A stretch of 64,000 nucleotides of DNA, from positions 17,779-81,778 of the forward strand of contig UQCS01000004.1 of assembly GCA_900539605.1 (NCBI GenBank), written 5' to 3'. The first letter of the stretch is position 1; the number at the start of each line of letters is the position of its first letter. This document shows positions 1 to 7,811 of this stretch, in pieces. Position numbers and translations under genes: made by a program. Source of the DNA: an uncultured Azospirillum sp. Its GTDB lineage: Bacteria; Pseudomonadota; Alphaproteobacteria; RF32; CAG-239. Under the pieces are notes generated by a model. That model saw only the letters and a program-made list of their open reading frames with translations, was not told the DNA's origin and did not search any database.

Positions 1-1128
1 CTCGGTTCCGACCCTACCGGCGACAGTCTTCACGTCGGCCATATCGTGCCGCTGATGATGATGCGCTGGTTTCAAAAATGCGGACACAAACCGCTGACGC
101 TGGTGGGCGGTGCTACTGCCCGCATCGGCGATCCTTCGGGCAAAGACAAGCTGCGTCCTTTCCTCAGTGAAGAAACCTTAAGTCATAATATCGAAGGACT
201 GAAAAAATCTTTCGGCAAGTTCTTGAAATTCGGCAACGGCCAAAATGACGCCGTAATGGTCGATAACTGGGACTGGTTCAAAGACGTCAACTACCTCGCG
301 TTTTTGCGGGACATCGGTACCTATTATTCGGTTAACCGCATGCTGACTATGGAAAGCGTCAAAACCCGGTTGGAACGCGAACAACCGATGAGCTTTCTCG
401 AGTTCAACTACATGCTGCTGCAGGGATACGACTTTTGTGAACTTTACCAAAAATACGGCTGCCGGGCGCAAATTGCCGGATCAGATCAATGGGGCAACAT
501 CACTTCGGGAACCGAACTCGGACGGCGCAAATACGATGTTGAACTGTTCGGCTTCACCAGTCCGATCATTACCGATTCTGCCGGCAAAAAAATGGGAAAA
601 TCAGAAGGCAATGCGGTATGGATCAACGATGAAAAACTGCCGGCCTATGACTACTACCAATACTTCCGCAACATCGGTGACAGCGAAGTCGGCAAATGCC
701 TGCGCATTTACACCGATCTGCCGATCGACGAAATCCGGCGGCTGGAAGCTTTGAAAGATCAGGAAATCAACGAAGCCAAAAAAATTCTCGCTTTCGAAGC
801 TACCAAAATCTGCCGCGGTCTCGGAGAAGCCCAAGCCGCTCAGGAAACTGCCGTCAAAACCTTTGAGCAAGGCGGCATCGGCGGTGAACTGCCGACGCTT
901 GAAAAAGATTGCGTTGCCGGGTTGCCGGTACTTGATTTGTTTGTCGAAATCGGCTTCTGTGCCAGCAAAGGCGAAGTACGCCGCCTGATCAAGCAAGGCG
1001 GCATCAAAATCAACGATCGTACCGTCAATGACGAAAACTACCTTTTAAAAGCGGAAGACATTGTCGACGGACAGGTTAAAATAGCCCAAGGCAAAAAGAA
1101 ATTCGGTTTGGTCAAACAGGCCTATTGA
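1..1128 (+). CDS. tyrS: Tyrosyl-tRNA synthetase, 5' end outside the window
   Basis: This class I aminoacyl-tRNA synthetase charges tRNA-Tyr in the cytoplasm. The reading frame is open from base 1, and the first codons give a GSDPTGDSLHVGH stretch, so the HIGH-type ATP-binding motif (HVGH) lies right at the window edge and only the first few dozen residues are missing. The second class I signature appears as KKMGKSEGNAVW, a KMSKS variant. The last ~70 residues form an S4 RNA-binding domain (SKGEVRRLIKQGGIKIND). The stop codon overlaps the -35 box of the next promoter. Identity is clear from the motifs and domain order; the true start cannot be seen. Confidence 0.96.
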   Translation, partial: LGSDPTGDSLHVGHIVPLMMMRWFQKCGHKPLTLVGGATARIGDPSGKDKLRPFLSEETLSHNIEGLKKSFGKFLKFGNGQNDAVMVDNWDWFKDVNYLAFLRDIGTYYSVNRMLTMESVKTRLEREQPMSFLEFNYMLLQGYDFCELYQKYGCRAQIAGSDQWGNITSGTELGRRKYDVELFGFTSPIITDSAGKKMGKSEGNAVWINDEKLPAYDYYQYFRNIGDSEVGKCLRIYTDLPIDEIRRLEALKDQEINEAKKILAFEATKICRGLGEAQAAQETAVKTFEQGGIGGELPTLEKDCVAGLPVLDLFVEIGFCASKGEVRRLIKQGGIKINDRTVNDENYLLKAEDIVDGQVKIAQGKKKFGLVKQAY

Positions 1129-1153
1129 CAAAATTTGGTCTAAATGTTAGACT
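1125..1153 (+). promoter_or_regulatory. Sigma70-type promoter for the 1200 gene
   Basis: TTGACA at 1125-1130, a 17-nt spacer and TAGACT at 1148-1153. The -35 box overlaps the tyrS stop codon. The predicted leader then carries AATTATTAACCAATTA at 1169-1184. Confidence 0.6.
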
Positions 1154-1199
1154 TTATTTCAACGAAACAATTATTAACCAATTATAAAACTCAATCGCT

Positions 1200-1424
1200 A
1201 TGAACAAAGAAGCACGCATTAAAAAAGTGATGACCAGCAACTATCTGTACACGCTGTTTTTCGACGACGGGACTTCGCTTGAAATTTATAAGACCAAGTT
1301 CCGCGGAACCCGGCGCCCCCATGCCGGCGATCTGTTCAAACTGACGGAAAAGCCCCTGCCCGACGGAAAAACCGAGTCCAGAATGTTTCTGAACGGAAAT
1401 GAAGTTAAAGGACAACCCCTTTAA
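1200..1424 (+). CDS. Small hypothetical protein (74 aa)
   Basis: I do not recognise this protein. It is short, charged and soluble-looking, with alternating beta-like segments (YLYTLFFDDGTSLEIY) and no signal peptide or membrane segment. It has its own promoter but no Shine-Dalgarno site: the 15 nt before ATG are AT-rich. The leader carries a 16-nt sequence also found, identical, in front of the minus-strand gene starting at 4933. The next small gene at 1461 follows after 36 nt and probably shares the transcript, which ends at the hairpin at 1696-1730. Confidence 0.6.
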   Translation: MNKEARIKKVMTSNYLYTLFFDDGTSLEIYKTKFRGTRRPHAGDLFKLTEKPLPDGKTESRMFLNGNEVKGQPL

Positions 1425-1460
1425 CAAATAAACATAGTAATAACCCTAAAACATTTTTTT

Positions 1461-1673
1461 ATGTTACTGGAAAGAACCTTAAAAATTGCTTCTGTCGAGA
1501 AAAGAGAGGACAGATACGGAATCTGGCCCGAGATGGCAACGCCGTTTTCGCTGCCTTGCCACATTTTCGGGGATCGCAAACCGCAGCGCGGGGACACGAT
1601 CATGATCGAATATCAGGGTGACGACATCGTCGGTGCCGTCCTGAACGAAGTCCGCATCATGTCGCCCGCCTGA
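1461..1673 (+). CDS. Small hypothetical protein (70 aa)
   Basis: Unrecognised short protein, probably co-transcribed with the 1200 gene. It reads as a compact beta-rich domain (GDTIMIEYQGDDIVGAVLNEVRIM) and has no signal peptide. There is no Shine-Dalgarno site; a run of Ts directly precedes the ATG. A strong terminator follows within 25 nt, so this is the last gene of a two-gene unit. The antisense frame over it is also open, but the sense frame sits correctly between promoter, upstream gene and terminator. Confidence 0.5.
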   Translation: MLLERTLKIASVEKREDRYGIWPEMATPFSLPCHIFGDRKPQRGDTIMIEYQGDDIVGAVLNEVRIMSPA

Positions 1674-1695
1674 TCTCGGCTGCATGGCATCTGCC

Positions 1696-1730
1696 AAAGA
1701 CCGCATGTTTCTAACATGCGGTCTTTTTGT
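1696..1730 (+). terminator. Rho-independent terminator
   Basis: A 14-bp perfect stem (AAAGACCGCATGTT with its complement, 3-nt loop) is followed by a T-run. It closes the 1200-1673 unit. Confidence 0.9.
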
Positions 1731-1769
1731 ATTTTAAATTTTAACCCGCCGCTGTCCCGCAAAAAGCTA

Positions 1770-1797
1770 TTGACAAGCCGGGAAAAAACGCTATATT
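1770..1797 (+). promoter_or_regulatory. Promoter of rpmG
   Basis: TTGACA at 1770-1775, 16-nt spacer, TATATT at 1792-1797, about 45 nt before the rpmG start. Close to consensus, as expected for a ribosomal protein gene. Confidence 0.75.
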
Positions 1798-1842
1798 ACA
1801 GAAAAACTTGCGTTTAACACTAAAATTTTAAGAGTAAAAGAC

Positions 1843-2010
1843 ATGGCAAAAGCAATTAAAGTAAAAGTTAAAATGGAAAGCACCGCCGGAACCGGTACCT
1901 TTTTCGTCGCCGAAAAAAATCCGAGAACCCATCCGGAAAAACTGTCCATGAAAAAATATGACAAGAAGTCGAAAAAACACGAAGAATTCGTTGAAAAGAA
2001 ATTGAAGTAA
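1843..2010 (+). CDS. rpmG: 50S ribosomal protein L33
   Basis: This 55-residue basic protein belongs to the large ribosomal subunit. The translation starts MAKAIKVKVKMESTAGTGTF and contains the typical L33 features: a short beta segment, NPRTHPEKL and a lysine-rich C-terminus (KKYDKKSKKHEEFVEKK). It lacks the zinc-ribbon cysteine pairs, so it is the cysteine-free L33 form common in proteobacteria. It is monocistronic, with its own strong promoter upstream and a terminator about 25 nt downstream. Confidence 0.93.
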   Translation: MAKAIKVKVKMESTAGTGTFFVAEKNPRTHPEKLSMKKYDKKSKKHEEFVEKKLK

Positions 2011-2033
2011 TCTTTTCTGTTTATCAAGTTGTC

Positions 2034-2064
2034 AAATGCCGGTTCCAAACCGGCATTTTTTTGT
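2034..2064 (+). terminator. Terminator of rpmG
   Basis: AATGCCGGTT / AACCGGCATT stem with a 3-nt loop and a T7 tail. Confidence 0.9.
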
Positions 2065-2124
2065 ATCCGTTAAACCAACTCCTGCCAGCGCCCCCACCGA
2101 CCGTACATCGGCCCATTTTGGATA

Positions 2125-2153
2125 TTGACATCAGGCTTTTTTGGGAGTATTTT
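2125..2153 (+). promoter_or_regulatory. Promoter of the 2192 gene
   Basis: TTGACA at 2125-2130, 17-nt spacer, TATTTT at 2148-2153. The leader contains ATTATTAACTAACAATT, similar to other orphan-gene leaders here. Confidence 0.6.
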
Positions 2154-2191
2154 GTCTAAAGCACACTATTATTAACTAACAATTTTAAACG

Positions 2192-2626
2192 ATGAAAAAT
2201 GTAATAACCATTTTAGCGATCTTCACCCTGATCGCCGTCGGCATCTGCTTCTATCTGTTTTCTTTTGCCGTTGCCGTGACTTTATTTATCCTTTACCTGA
2301 TCATCGTCAGTATGTTCGTATACCGCAACTGGCATGATGAGAAACTTCAGGAACAATGGCTGCAATCCCCGGTTTTTCCGGATTCTCCGCAGTTCGACGA
2401 CCTATTCTGGAACATGACGATGTCCAACCAGGACTGGTACATTGAACATATTCTGAAAGACGAAGGCATGAAACAGTTGATCCAAAAGTACGAAACGACG
2501 ATCCGCGAAATCTGGAACGATCGCGACTGGGAAATCTCCGAAAAGATCGAACGGAGTTCTGTCTATGCGAAACGGTTGAAAGCAATACTGACCATCCAGG
2601 AGTTCAACGCATTGCGTCGGGACTGA
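2192..2626 (+). CDS. Hypothetical inner-membrane protein (144 aa)
   Basis: I cannot assign a family. Residues 1-44 form two back-to-back hydrophobic segments (ILAIFTLIAVGICFYLF, then a second ending at MFVYRN), so the protein should be anchored in the inner membrane by a hairpin. About 100 charged, mostly helical residues follow, rich in Trp, Glu and Asp, likely cytoplasmic. It has its own promoter and terminator and is monocistronic. There is no Shine-Dalgarno sequence in front of the ATG, and the leader resembles those of the 1200, 3692 and 4933 genes. Confidence 0.65.
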   Translation: MKNVITILAIFTLIAVGICFYLFSFAVAVTLFILYLIIVSMFVYRNWHDEKLQEQWLQSPVFPDSPQFDDLFWNMTMSNQDWYIEHILKDEGMKQLIQKYETTIREIWNDRDWEISEKIERSSVYAKRLKAILTIQEFNALRRD

Positions 2627-2645
2627 CCGTTTTTCGCAAAGACTC

Positions 2646-2679
2646 AAAGCACTGTCGGCAACGCCGGCCGTGCTTTTTT
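2646..2679 (+). terminator. Terminator after the 2192 gene
   Basis: AAGCAC / GTGCTT outer stem with an inner GC-rich hairpin and a T6 run. Confidence 0.65.
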
Positions 2680-2711
2680 ATTACACCTTTACCAACATCA
2701 GTTTTTTTTGC

Positions 2712-2739
2712 TTGCAATTTACATCAAATTATTTAATAT
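2712..2739 (+). promoter_or_regulatory. Putative promoter of the small RNA
   Basis: TTGCAA at 2712-2717, 16-nt spacer, TAATAT at 2734-2739. Transcription would start near 2746 and run into the structured region. Confidence 0.45.
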
Positions 2740-2745
2740 TACCTC

Positions 2746-2905
2746 AGCATTTCTAGAACCGAATGCTATGCTTGGCAAACAATTCCAACCTGCCAACCTT
2801 TCTCTGGAAGGAGTGCCGGTAATATATTGAATAACGACGGCTGTCATACCGACAGTTTGTTAGCTCCTTCCGCCCTGATTCAAACGATCGCGGCGGTTTT
2901 GTTTT
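2746..2905 (+). ncRNA. Candidate structured small RNA or attenuator with a 20-codon ORF
   Basis: The gap between two genes holds a dense set of hairpins on the plus strand: AGCATT/AATGCT, TTGGCA/TGCCAA, and GGAAGGAG (2806-2813) with CTCCTTCC (2864-2871) enclosing a CTGTC/GACAG hairpin. A GC-rich terminator follows (CCGCC 2870-2874 with GGCGG 2892-2896, then a T-rich tail). A short ORF of 20 codons (2768-2830, MLGKQFQPANLSLEGVPVIY) lies inside. The GGAAGGAG partner and the terminator stem share bases 2870-2871, so the two cannot fully form together. No plus-strand gene follows, so a free small RNA seems likelier than a riboswitch. I recognise no known family. Confidence 0.45.
2870..2905 (+). 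terminator. Terminator of the candidate small RNA
   Basis: CCGCC / GGCGG stem with an inner GAT/ATC pair, followed by TTTTGTTTT. Confidence 0.65.
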
Positions 2906-2912
2906 ATACCTG

Positions 2913-3518
2913 TTATTTTTTGCTGATAAAGGAATTGCCGCGAATATAAAAACGCCATGGCATATCTTTGTATTCTTCCGCATAATCAATACCGATCCGT
3001 GGTCGTGCCTCAAATTCATATTTTTCAATAGCGGGACTGATCCATACCGTATTGCCGTTCAGATCGATGCCGTCATGCTGCCGACGGGTTATTGACAGCG
3101 CCTGACACAGCTTTCCCGGACCGGTGGTCAGATGATTCAATTTTTCGCAACGACGCCGCTTCTTCATCTCCTCAATCCCGGCAACCGGTTCCAGTGCACG
3201 AATCAAAACCGCGTTGGCCGTTCCTTCCGGTCCCGCCACCACATTAAATTGGTTATACATTCCGTAAACAAAAAAGACATATGCGCATCCGCCCGGTTTA
3301 AACATGGTGGTGGTACGCGGCGTCAGTTTATTCGGCCAGGCATGACAGGCTTTGTCGCAACTGCCGATATAAACCTCCAGTTCGGTAATCATACCGGCTG
3401 TCAAAACACCGTCAATCCGCGTGCACAAATAAGCGCCCAACAGATGTTGCCGAGCCAGTTCAAAAGCATCTCCCTGATAGGTTCTTTTATCAAGCCTCAA
3501 GCCGAAATCCGGTTGCAT
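2913..3518 (-). CDS. mpg: 3-methyladenine DNA glycosylase (AAG/MPG family)
   Basis: A monofunctional glycosylase of the alkyladenine type, which excises alkylated and deaminated purines in base excision repair. The translation carries the family landmarks: LARQHLLG near the N-terminus, AGMITELEVYIG with the catalytic-region Glu, the TPRTTTMFKPGGCAYVFFVYGMY block and the late TGPGKLCQALSI motif. Length (201 aa) is normal. The frame is open further upstream to 3575, but GGAG lies just before the ATG at 3518, so that start was chosen. It is monocistronic and convergent with the candidate small RNA. Confidence 0.93.
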   Translation of the reverse strand: MQPDFGLRLDKRTYQGDAFELARQHLLGAYLCTRIDGVLTAGMITELEVYIGSCDKACHAWPNKLTPRTTTMFKPGGCAYVFFVYGMYNQFNVVAGPEGTANAVLIRALEPVAGIEEMKKRRRCEKLNHLTTGPGKLCQALSITRRQHDGIDLNGNTVWISPAIEKYEFEARPRIGIDYAEEYKDMPWRFYIRGNSFISKK

Positions 3519-3608
3519 CCTTTTCTCCGTTGATGTATTTTTATCCAACTTACAGCCTTTTAAGACAAAAAACAACCGCCCCGCCTCTAAAATAAATCTT
3601 TTTTATAC

Positions 3609-3636
3609 TTGACATCACAATTTTAATTTATATATT
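3609..3636 (+). promoter_or_regulatory. Promoter of the 3692 gene
   Basis: TTGACA at 3609-3614, 16-nt spacer, TATATT at 3631-3636; the leader contains AATTATTAACAATA. Confidence 0.65.
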
Positions 3637-3691
3637 AGCCTGCTCAAATTGATTATTCTAAATAATTATTAACAATAAAAAAACGATCAAA

Positions 3692-4222
3692 ATGAATCAA
3701 AATGTGTTTATTTTTTTAATGCTTGTGTGGGCCTTGTGCAATTTCTCAGCCTGCGGAACCCTGATTTTACGTCGTTGTACCAAAACGATTCAACAACAAC
3801 AAAAATGGAAACGCGTTATCAAAAGCAGTGTTTTTCTCAACCTCGGCGCAATGATCGTCTTTTCCGACAGCCTTGGCGGAAATTTCGGCTTGTTGCTTCT
3901 GATAATCGGAAATATCTTCCTGTCATCCTGGAGTATCAAAGCTGTATGCCGCCAATACGAAAAACAACTTCGCCGGCAAAAATTCACTTTCCGGGTCGAT
4001 TGGATCAAGCACAACATTGCCTACGGCATGGTTGAAATCGACGGAATCAGATATCACGCCTTTATTCCTCCGGTATGGATAAACGAATACCAGGACGAAA
4101 ACGGCCGTCTTGTTCCGGGAACTTTTAAAAAATATCCGGTCCAGTCGACGCTGTCGGCACAATTCAAACGCTTCGTTCCGGTTTACGGCGACGGTATGCG
4201 GCCTATGGTTGAACTCGGCTGA
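3692..4222 (+). CDS. Hypothetical membrane protein (176 aa)
   Basis: Not recognised. Three hydrophobic stretches lie in the first ~90 residues (around 5-28, 46-58 and 63-82). A ~90-residue soluble C-terminal part follows, containing FTFRVDWIKHNIAYGMVEIDGIRYHAF, which reads as a small beta-rich domain. The gene has its own strong promoter, an SD-less AT-rich leader like the other orphan genes in this region, and a terminator just downstream. It is flanked by unrelated genes on the opposite strand. Confidence 0.6.
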   Translation: MNQNVFIFLMLVWALCNFSACGTLILRRCTKTIQQQQKWKRVIKSSVFLNLGAMIVFSDSLGGNFGLLLLIIGNIFLSSWSIKAVCRQYEKQLRRQKFTFRVDWIKHNIAYGMVEIDGIRYHAFIPPVWINEYQDENGRLVPGTFKKYPVQSTLSAQFKRFVPVYGDGMRPMVELG

Positions 4223-4238
4223 CCTGTGACAAACTCTG

Positions 4239-4270
4239 CAAAAGGAGCGGCACTCGCAGTCTCCTTTTTT
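4239..4270 (+). terminator. Terminator after the 3692 gene
   Basis: AAAGGAG / CTCCTTT stem with a T7 run. Confidence 0.75.
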
Positions 4271-4310
4271 TATATTCAGCCTCTTAGACGATCCGGGGAT
4301 TTCCGGACAC

Positions 4311-4342
4311 AAAAAAAAGCGACCTTTCAGGTCGCTTTTTTT
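4311..4342 (-). terminator. Bidirectional terminator for the 4361 gene
   Basis: AAAGCGACC / GGTCGCTTT stem with a 5-nt loop, flanked by As and Ts so it can work on both strands. Confidence 0.85.
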
Positions 4343-4360
4343 GAGAATCAGCTTTCGCTT

Positions 4361-4933
4361 TTAACGGCGGGCAAACTTGCCGGCACGTTCTTTGCGGCGC
4401 TGTTTTTTCGGATTTTCCCGTCGCTCACCGTTAAACGGCGGTAGCCACGGAACCAGTTCGTTGTTGAACTTCATGTTCACCCGCCAGCCGTGACGATCCT
4501 GAGGATTAGGGCGATCGGCATTGCGTTCGGCACGGATCTCCATAAACTCGGCGATCGACCCATAATCGGGCATATCTTCCGACATGGCACGCAGCGTTCC
4601 GGGAACGTAGGTCATACGCGGCATCAACGCCTGAGCAAGCAGAGCATTGACAGGCCCCTGAAACGAGACCGTAGCGCCGCCGCCTTCCTTGTCTTCAATC
4701 ATATACTCATAACCGTCGAAGGCGGTGGTGATCCGCATGTAGCCGTCGCCCAGCAGCACCAGAGTACTGTTAACTGAACGACCGATCTCACGCAGCAGGA
4801 TACGACCTCTTTCCTCTTCTCCATCGATGTTCCAGCGTCTGCCGTCACCCTGATTGATTTTATACATCAGAACTTTGATGCTTTGGGTGATTTCAAAACG
4901 GAAAAAGCACCGGATAATCTTTTTTTCTTCCAT
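4361..4933 (-). CDS. Hypothetical protein (190 aa) with basic tail
   Basis: Unrecognised soluble protein. The first ~150 residues look like a mixed alpha/beta domain. The last 35 residues are strongly basic (NPKKQRRKERAGKFARR), which suggests contact with nucleic acid or an acidic partner; that is inference. No signal peptide is visible. The start has no Shine-Dalgarno site and its leader carries AATTATTAACCAATTA (4946-4961), exactly the 16 nt found before the 1200 gene. It has its own promoter and a strong terminator. Confidence 0.6.
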   Translation of the reverse strand: MEEKKIIRCFFRFEITQSIKVLMYKINQGDGRRWNIDGEEERGRILLREIGRSVNSTLVLLGDGYMRITTAFDGYEYMIEDKEGGGATVSFQGPVNALLAQALMPRMTYVPGTLRAMSEDMPDYGSIAEFMEIRAERNADRPNPQDRHGWRVNMKFNNELVPWLPPFNGERRENPKKQRRKERAGKFARR

Positions 4934-4975
4934 ATTCGTATGATTTAATTGGTTAATAATTCTTTGAATGAAATC

Positions 4976-5003
4976 AGTATAGCAGAACTAACAATGAAAT
5001 CAA
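4976..5003 (-). promoter_or_regulatory. Promoter of the 4361-4933 gene
   Basis: On the minus strand TTGATT, 16-nt spacer, TATACT, ending about 43 nt before the start codon. Confidence 0.5.
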
Positions 5004-5030
5004 GCTTTTTTTGTCAAAATTTTGGCATTT

Positions 5031-5822
5031 TTACCAGTCAATAACAACTATTTCCGGAACACTGCCAAACCGCAGCGGCAGCACACTGGTTCCCGTACCG
5101 ACCGTCACCAGCATCTGCCGTCCTTCTTCTTCAATCAATCCGCGAATATAGCGCTGCCCGTAAACCGAACTCGAAACCGGTGCCCCGATTCCGGGAATAT
5201 AAATCTGACCGCCGTGCGTATGACCGGCCAATGTTAAAACGACTTGCGGCGGCACCGCCGGAAAAACGTCCGGTGAATGAGAAAGCAAAATAACCGGTCC
5301 TTCCGCCCCCGCCAACGCCCGTTCAATATCAGGATGCCCGGTATCAAAGTCCTCCACTCCAGCCAGATAAAAAGAACCGCCATCCGTCTCAACAGCCTGT
5401 CCCTCATTTTGCAGAACTTTAATCTGATTTTGTTGCAAGGCTGTCGCCATTTCCCGCTTTCCATACCAGACATCATGATTGCCCAGCACGGCAAAAATAC
5501 CGTATGGCGCTTTGATTTCAGACAATCCGGCCGCAATTTCCGTTGCAGGCATCGAACTTCGGCGCATATGACCGTTGGCCAGATCACCGCCCACCAACAC
5601 CACATCGGGCCGGTGACGGTTAATTTCCACCACCAGCTTTTGCAAACGGGACTGTTCGCCGGGTGCCAGATGAAGGTCGGACACCAACACCATCCGTATA
5701 TTCTTCAACCCCGGCGCCGAGAACTGATAATGCCTCATCACCAGCAGACGCGGCTCAATAGCAACCGCCCACAACAGAAGCAAACAGCCGGCAACAACGC
5801 CGATCCAAAACAATTTTCGCAT
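5031..5822 (-). CDS. Membrane-anchored metallophosphoesterase (YkuE/YaeI-like)
   Basis: A calcineurin-type phosphoesterase that needs two metal ions. All five family motifs are present in order: SDLHL, GGDLANG, GNHD, SHSP and GHTHGGQ. An N-terminal hydrophobic segment (residues 5-22) anchors it to the membrane. Relatives in the YkuE/YaeI group act on lipid-linked phosphates such as UDP-diacylglucosamine or on phosphodiesters; which substrate applies here cannot be read from the sequence. It overlaps the upstream 5822-6247 gene by one base, so the two are likely translationally coupled. Confidence 0.88.
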   Translation of the reverse strand: MRKLFWIGVVAGCLLLLWAVAIEPRLLVMRHYQFSAPGLKNIRMVLVSDLHLAPGEQSRLQKLVVEINRHRPDVVLVGGDLANGHMRRSSMPATEIAAGLSEIKAPYGIFAVLGNHDVWYGKREMATALQQNQIKVLQNEGQAVETDGGSFYLAGVEDFDTGHPDIERALAGAEGPVILLSHSPDVFPAVPPQVVLTLAGHTHGGQIYIPGIGAPVSSSVYGQRYIRGLIEEEGRQMLVTVGTGTSVLPLRFGSVPEIVVIDW

Positions 5823-6247
5823 CAGAACTGGTCCCGCGCCGCAATTTTTTCCAATTCTTCTTTAATTTTTGCATAACGGACGTTTTTAAAAAATTTCTCT
5901 TTGTCTTTCAAAACCCATGCGGCCGCCAACGGCGAAGTACGATCAAGGCAGTACCCTTGCTGCATCCATTTCTGCAAGCAATAAAAATTTCCCTGTATTG
6001 CCAAAGCTATTCCCACGGAATAACCAACATACTTAAAGTCCAAAAGCGGATAAAAACCGACTTCATTGTCAAACAACGTACAGAGAATCATAAAAACCGC
6101 CAGCCATAACAATCCATCCTTAAACAAACCGCGGAAGAAAAAACCGAAAATACCCAAAAGAAAAAACAACCAACTAAAACCAAGATGCAAACGGCGAACT
6201 TTTCCGTTTTCGGGATGATAAAGGATCAAACTATAGTTATCGGCCAT
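5822..6247 (-). CDS. Hypothetical membrane protein (DUF2628-like)
   Basis: A 141-residue protein with a short hydrophilic N-terminus, two or three hydrophobic segments (about 24-42, 46-58 and 72-86) and a charged C-terminus. The layout resembles small DUF2628-type inner-membrane proteins, but I give that only as a resemblance. It is the first gene of a two-gene unit with the metallophosphoesterase and overlaps it by one base, which suggests a shared role at the membrane. Confidence 0.6.
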   Translation of the reverse strand: MADNYSLILYHPENGKVRRLHLGFSWLFFLLGIFGFFFRGLFKDGLLWLAVFMILCTLFDNEVGFYPLLDFKYVGYSVGIALAIQGNFYCLQKWMQQGYCLDRTSPLAAAWVLKDKEKFFKNVRYAKIKEELEKIAARDQF

Positions 6248-6402
6248 GGTATGTTTCTCCGTTTTTATAAGTTTTAATTTGCACTCAGAGTATCAACAAT
6301 TTCCTTTTTAAGCAAGAACTGTTACCACAAACAAAAAAGATGACTTTTAAAAAGTTTTCCGTTATAGTGATGATCAAAATATTCAACCAAAATGAGACGT
6401 TA

Positions 6403-7044
6403 GTGAAAAAAATCATATCGGCGGCAGAAGCCGGCAAATTAATCAGGGCAAACTTTTCTTTAATGGTCGGCGGCTTTTTGCGCTGCGGAACCCCGCAACG
6501 GGTCATTGAAGAAATCATCAAAAACCGCACCGGCGGACTGACCCTGATCGCCAACGACACCAGTTACCCCGAATATGACCGCGGCCGTTTAATTGTGAAC
6601 AAACTGGTCCGCAAAGCCATTGTTTCCCATATCGGTACCAACCCCGAAACCGGCCGCCAGTTTAATGCCGGCGAGTTGGAAGTGGAACTGGTGCCGATGG
6701 GAACGCTGGTTGAAAGAATTCGCTGCGGAGGTGCCGGTTTAGGCGGTTTTTTAACCCCGACCGGGGTAGGCACCATCATCGAAAACGGCAAAACGGTCAT
6801 TGAAAGCGACGGACGCAAATATCTGCTCGAAAAACCTCTCACCGCCGACGTTGCCCTTATATACGGCAGCAAAGTTGATTGTTACGGCAATGTTTTTCTT
6901 GACGGAACCACCCGCAATTTCAATACCGCCATGGCAACCGCGGCCTCAACCGTCATCGTCGAAGCCGACCTCATTTGCGACCGGCCGCTTAATCCGGCCG
7001 AAATTACCATTCCGGGTATTTTTATCGATTATATTGTCAAGTAA
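6403..7044 (+). CDS. atoD: Acetate/3-oxoacid CoA-transferase, subunit A
   Basis: Alpha subunit of a heterodimeric class I CoA transferase, moving CoA between short-chain acyl-CoA and acetate or acetoacetate. The sequence KKIISAAEAGKLI followed by SLMVGGFLRCGTP is the classic subunit A start, and GAGLGGFLTPTGVGT is the conserved glycine-rich block. The frame is open from 6340, but family alignment puts the start at the GTG at 6403; no strong Shine-Dalgarno decides this. Subunit B follows 11 nt downstream, so both are made together. Substrate range is not predictable here. Confidence 0.88.
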   Translation: MKKIISAAEAGKLIRANFSLMVGGFLRCGTPQRVIEEIIKNRTGGLTLIANDTSYPEYDRGRLIVNKLVRKAIVSHIGTNPETGRQFNAGELEVELVPMGTLVERIRCGGAGLGGFLTPTGVGTIIENGKTVIESDGRKYLLEKPLTADVALIYGSKVDCYGNVFLDGTTRNFNTAMATAASTVIVEADLICDRPLNPAEITIPGIFIDYIVK

Positions 7045-7055
7045 AGGATTTCAGG

Positions 7056-7718
7056 ATGCTTTCAAAAGAACAATGCCGCGCGGTCATTGCCCAAAGGGTG
7101 GCTCAGGAATTTAAGCAGGGAGACGTCATTACGCTTGGCATCGGACTGCCGACCGAAGTGGCCAACTACATCCCGCATGAAGTCGAAGTCATTTTCCACT
7201 CCGAAAACGGTTTGCTCGGAGTCGGCCGCCATGATCCCACTGCCGGAGAAAATCCAAAAGTAACCAACGCCGGCGGCATTGCGATAACCACCCGGCCGGG
7301 AGCGGCCTTTTTTGATACCGCCACATCTTTTGCGATGATTCGCGGTGGCCATATCAACGCCACCGTCCTCGGGGCCCTTCAGGCGGATCAGCACGGAAAT
7401 CTGGCCAACTGGATGATCCCCGGCGCCTTCATCCCCGGGATGGGCGGTGCCATGGACCTGGTCGTCGGTGCTGAGCGGGTAATCATTGCCATGGAACACA
7501 CCAACAAAGGACAGCCCCGTATCTTAAAAGAATGTACGTTGCCCCTCACCGCTGCCGGCGAAGTTGATCTGATCGTTACCGAACGCAGCGTCCTCGAAGT
7601 CACGCCCAAAGGTCTGGTGTTGAAAGAAATCAATCCTACATTTTCTCTGCAGGAAGTGATAAACTCAACCGAGGCAGATCTGATCATTGCCGACACTCTG
7701 AGTGAAATCGCCGTTTAG
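7056..7718 (+). CDS. atoA: Acetate/3-oxoacid CoA-transferase, subunit B
   Basis: Beta subunit, which carries the catalytic glutamate forming the glutamyl-CoA thioester. The SENGLLGVG motif around residue 50 contains that Glu. The glycine-rich GAFIPGMGGAMDLV block is also present. Length of 220 residues is typical. It lies directly behind atoD and ends in a strong terminator, so the operon is just these two genes. In gut anaerobes such a pair supports short-chain fatty acid exchange; that role is inference. Confidence 0.93.
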   Translation: MLSKEQCRAVIAQRVAQEFKQGDVITLGIGLPTEVANYIPHEVEVIFHSENGLLGVGRHDPTAGENPKVTNAGGIAITTRPGAAFFDTATSFAMIRGGHINATVLGALQADQHGNLANWMIPGAFIPGMGGAMDLVVGAERVIIAMEHTNKGQPRILKECTLPLTAAGEVDLIVTERSVLEVTPKGLVLKEINPTFSLQEVINSTEADLIIADTLSEIAV

Positions 7719-7733
7719 ACCGAAACCAGACAT

Positions 7734-7762
7734 AAAAAAACGGGGAAATTCCCCGTTTTTAT
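7734..7762 (+). terminator. Terminator of atoDA
   Basis: AAACGGGGAA / TTCCCCGTTT perfect stem followed by Ts. Confidence 0.9.
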
Positions 7763-7776
7763 TGTATTCAGGGTTC

Positions 7777-7801
7777 CGCCGGCCGGGCCGGCGGCATTTT
7801 T
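7777..7801 (+). terminator. Second GC-rich hairpin behind atoDA
   Basis: CCGCCGG / CCGGCGG stem, then CATTTTTAT; a possible back-up terminator. Confidence 0.45.
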
Positions 7802-7811
7802 ATCGGTAACC

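Noticed and set aside
2746..2905. Candidate RNA as SRP RNA, 6S RNA or tmRNA
   Set aside because: None of the conserved loops or tag-peptide features of these RNAs are present.
6340..6402. Upstream start for the CoA-transferase A subunit
   Set aside because: The extension is AT-rich, overlaps promoter-like sequence and is absent from the family; GTG 6403 matches the usual N-terminus.
7062..7499. Open frames opposite atoA and other high-GC-third-position genes
   Set aside because: Conserved sense proteins occupy these places and the antisense products match nothing.
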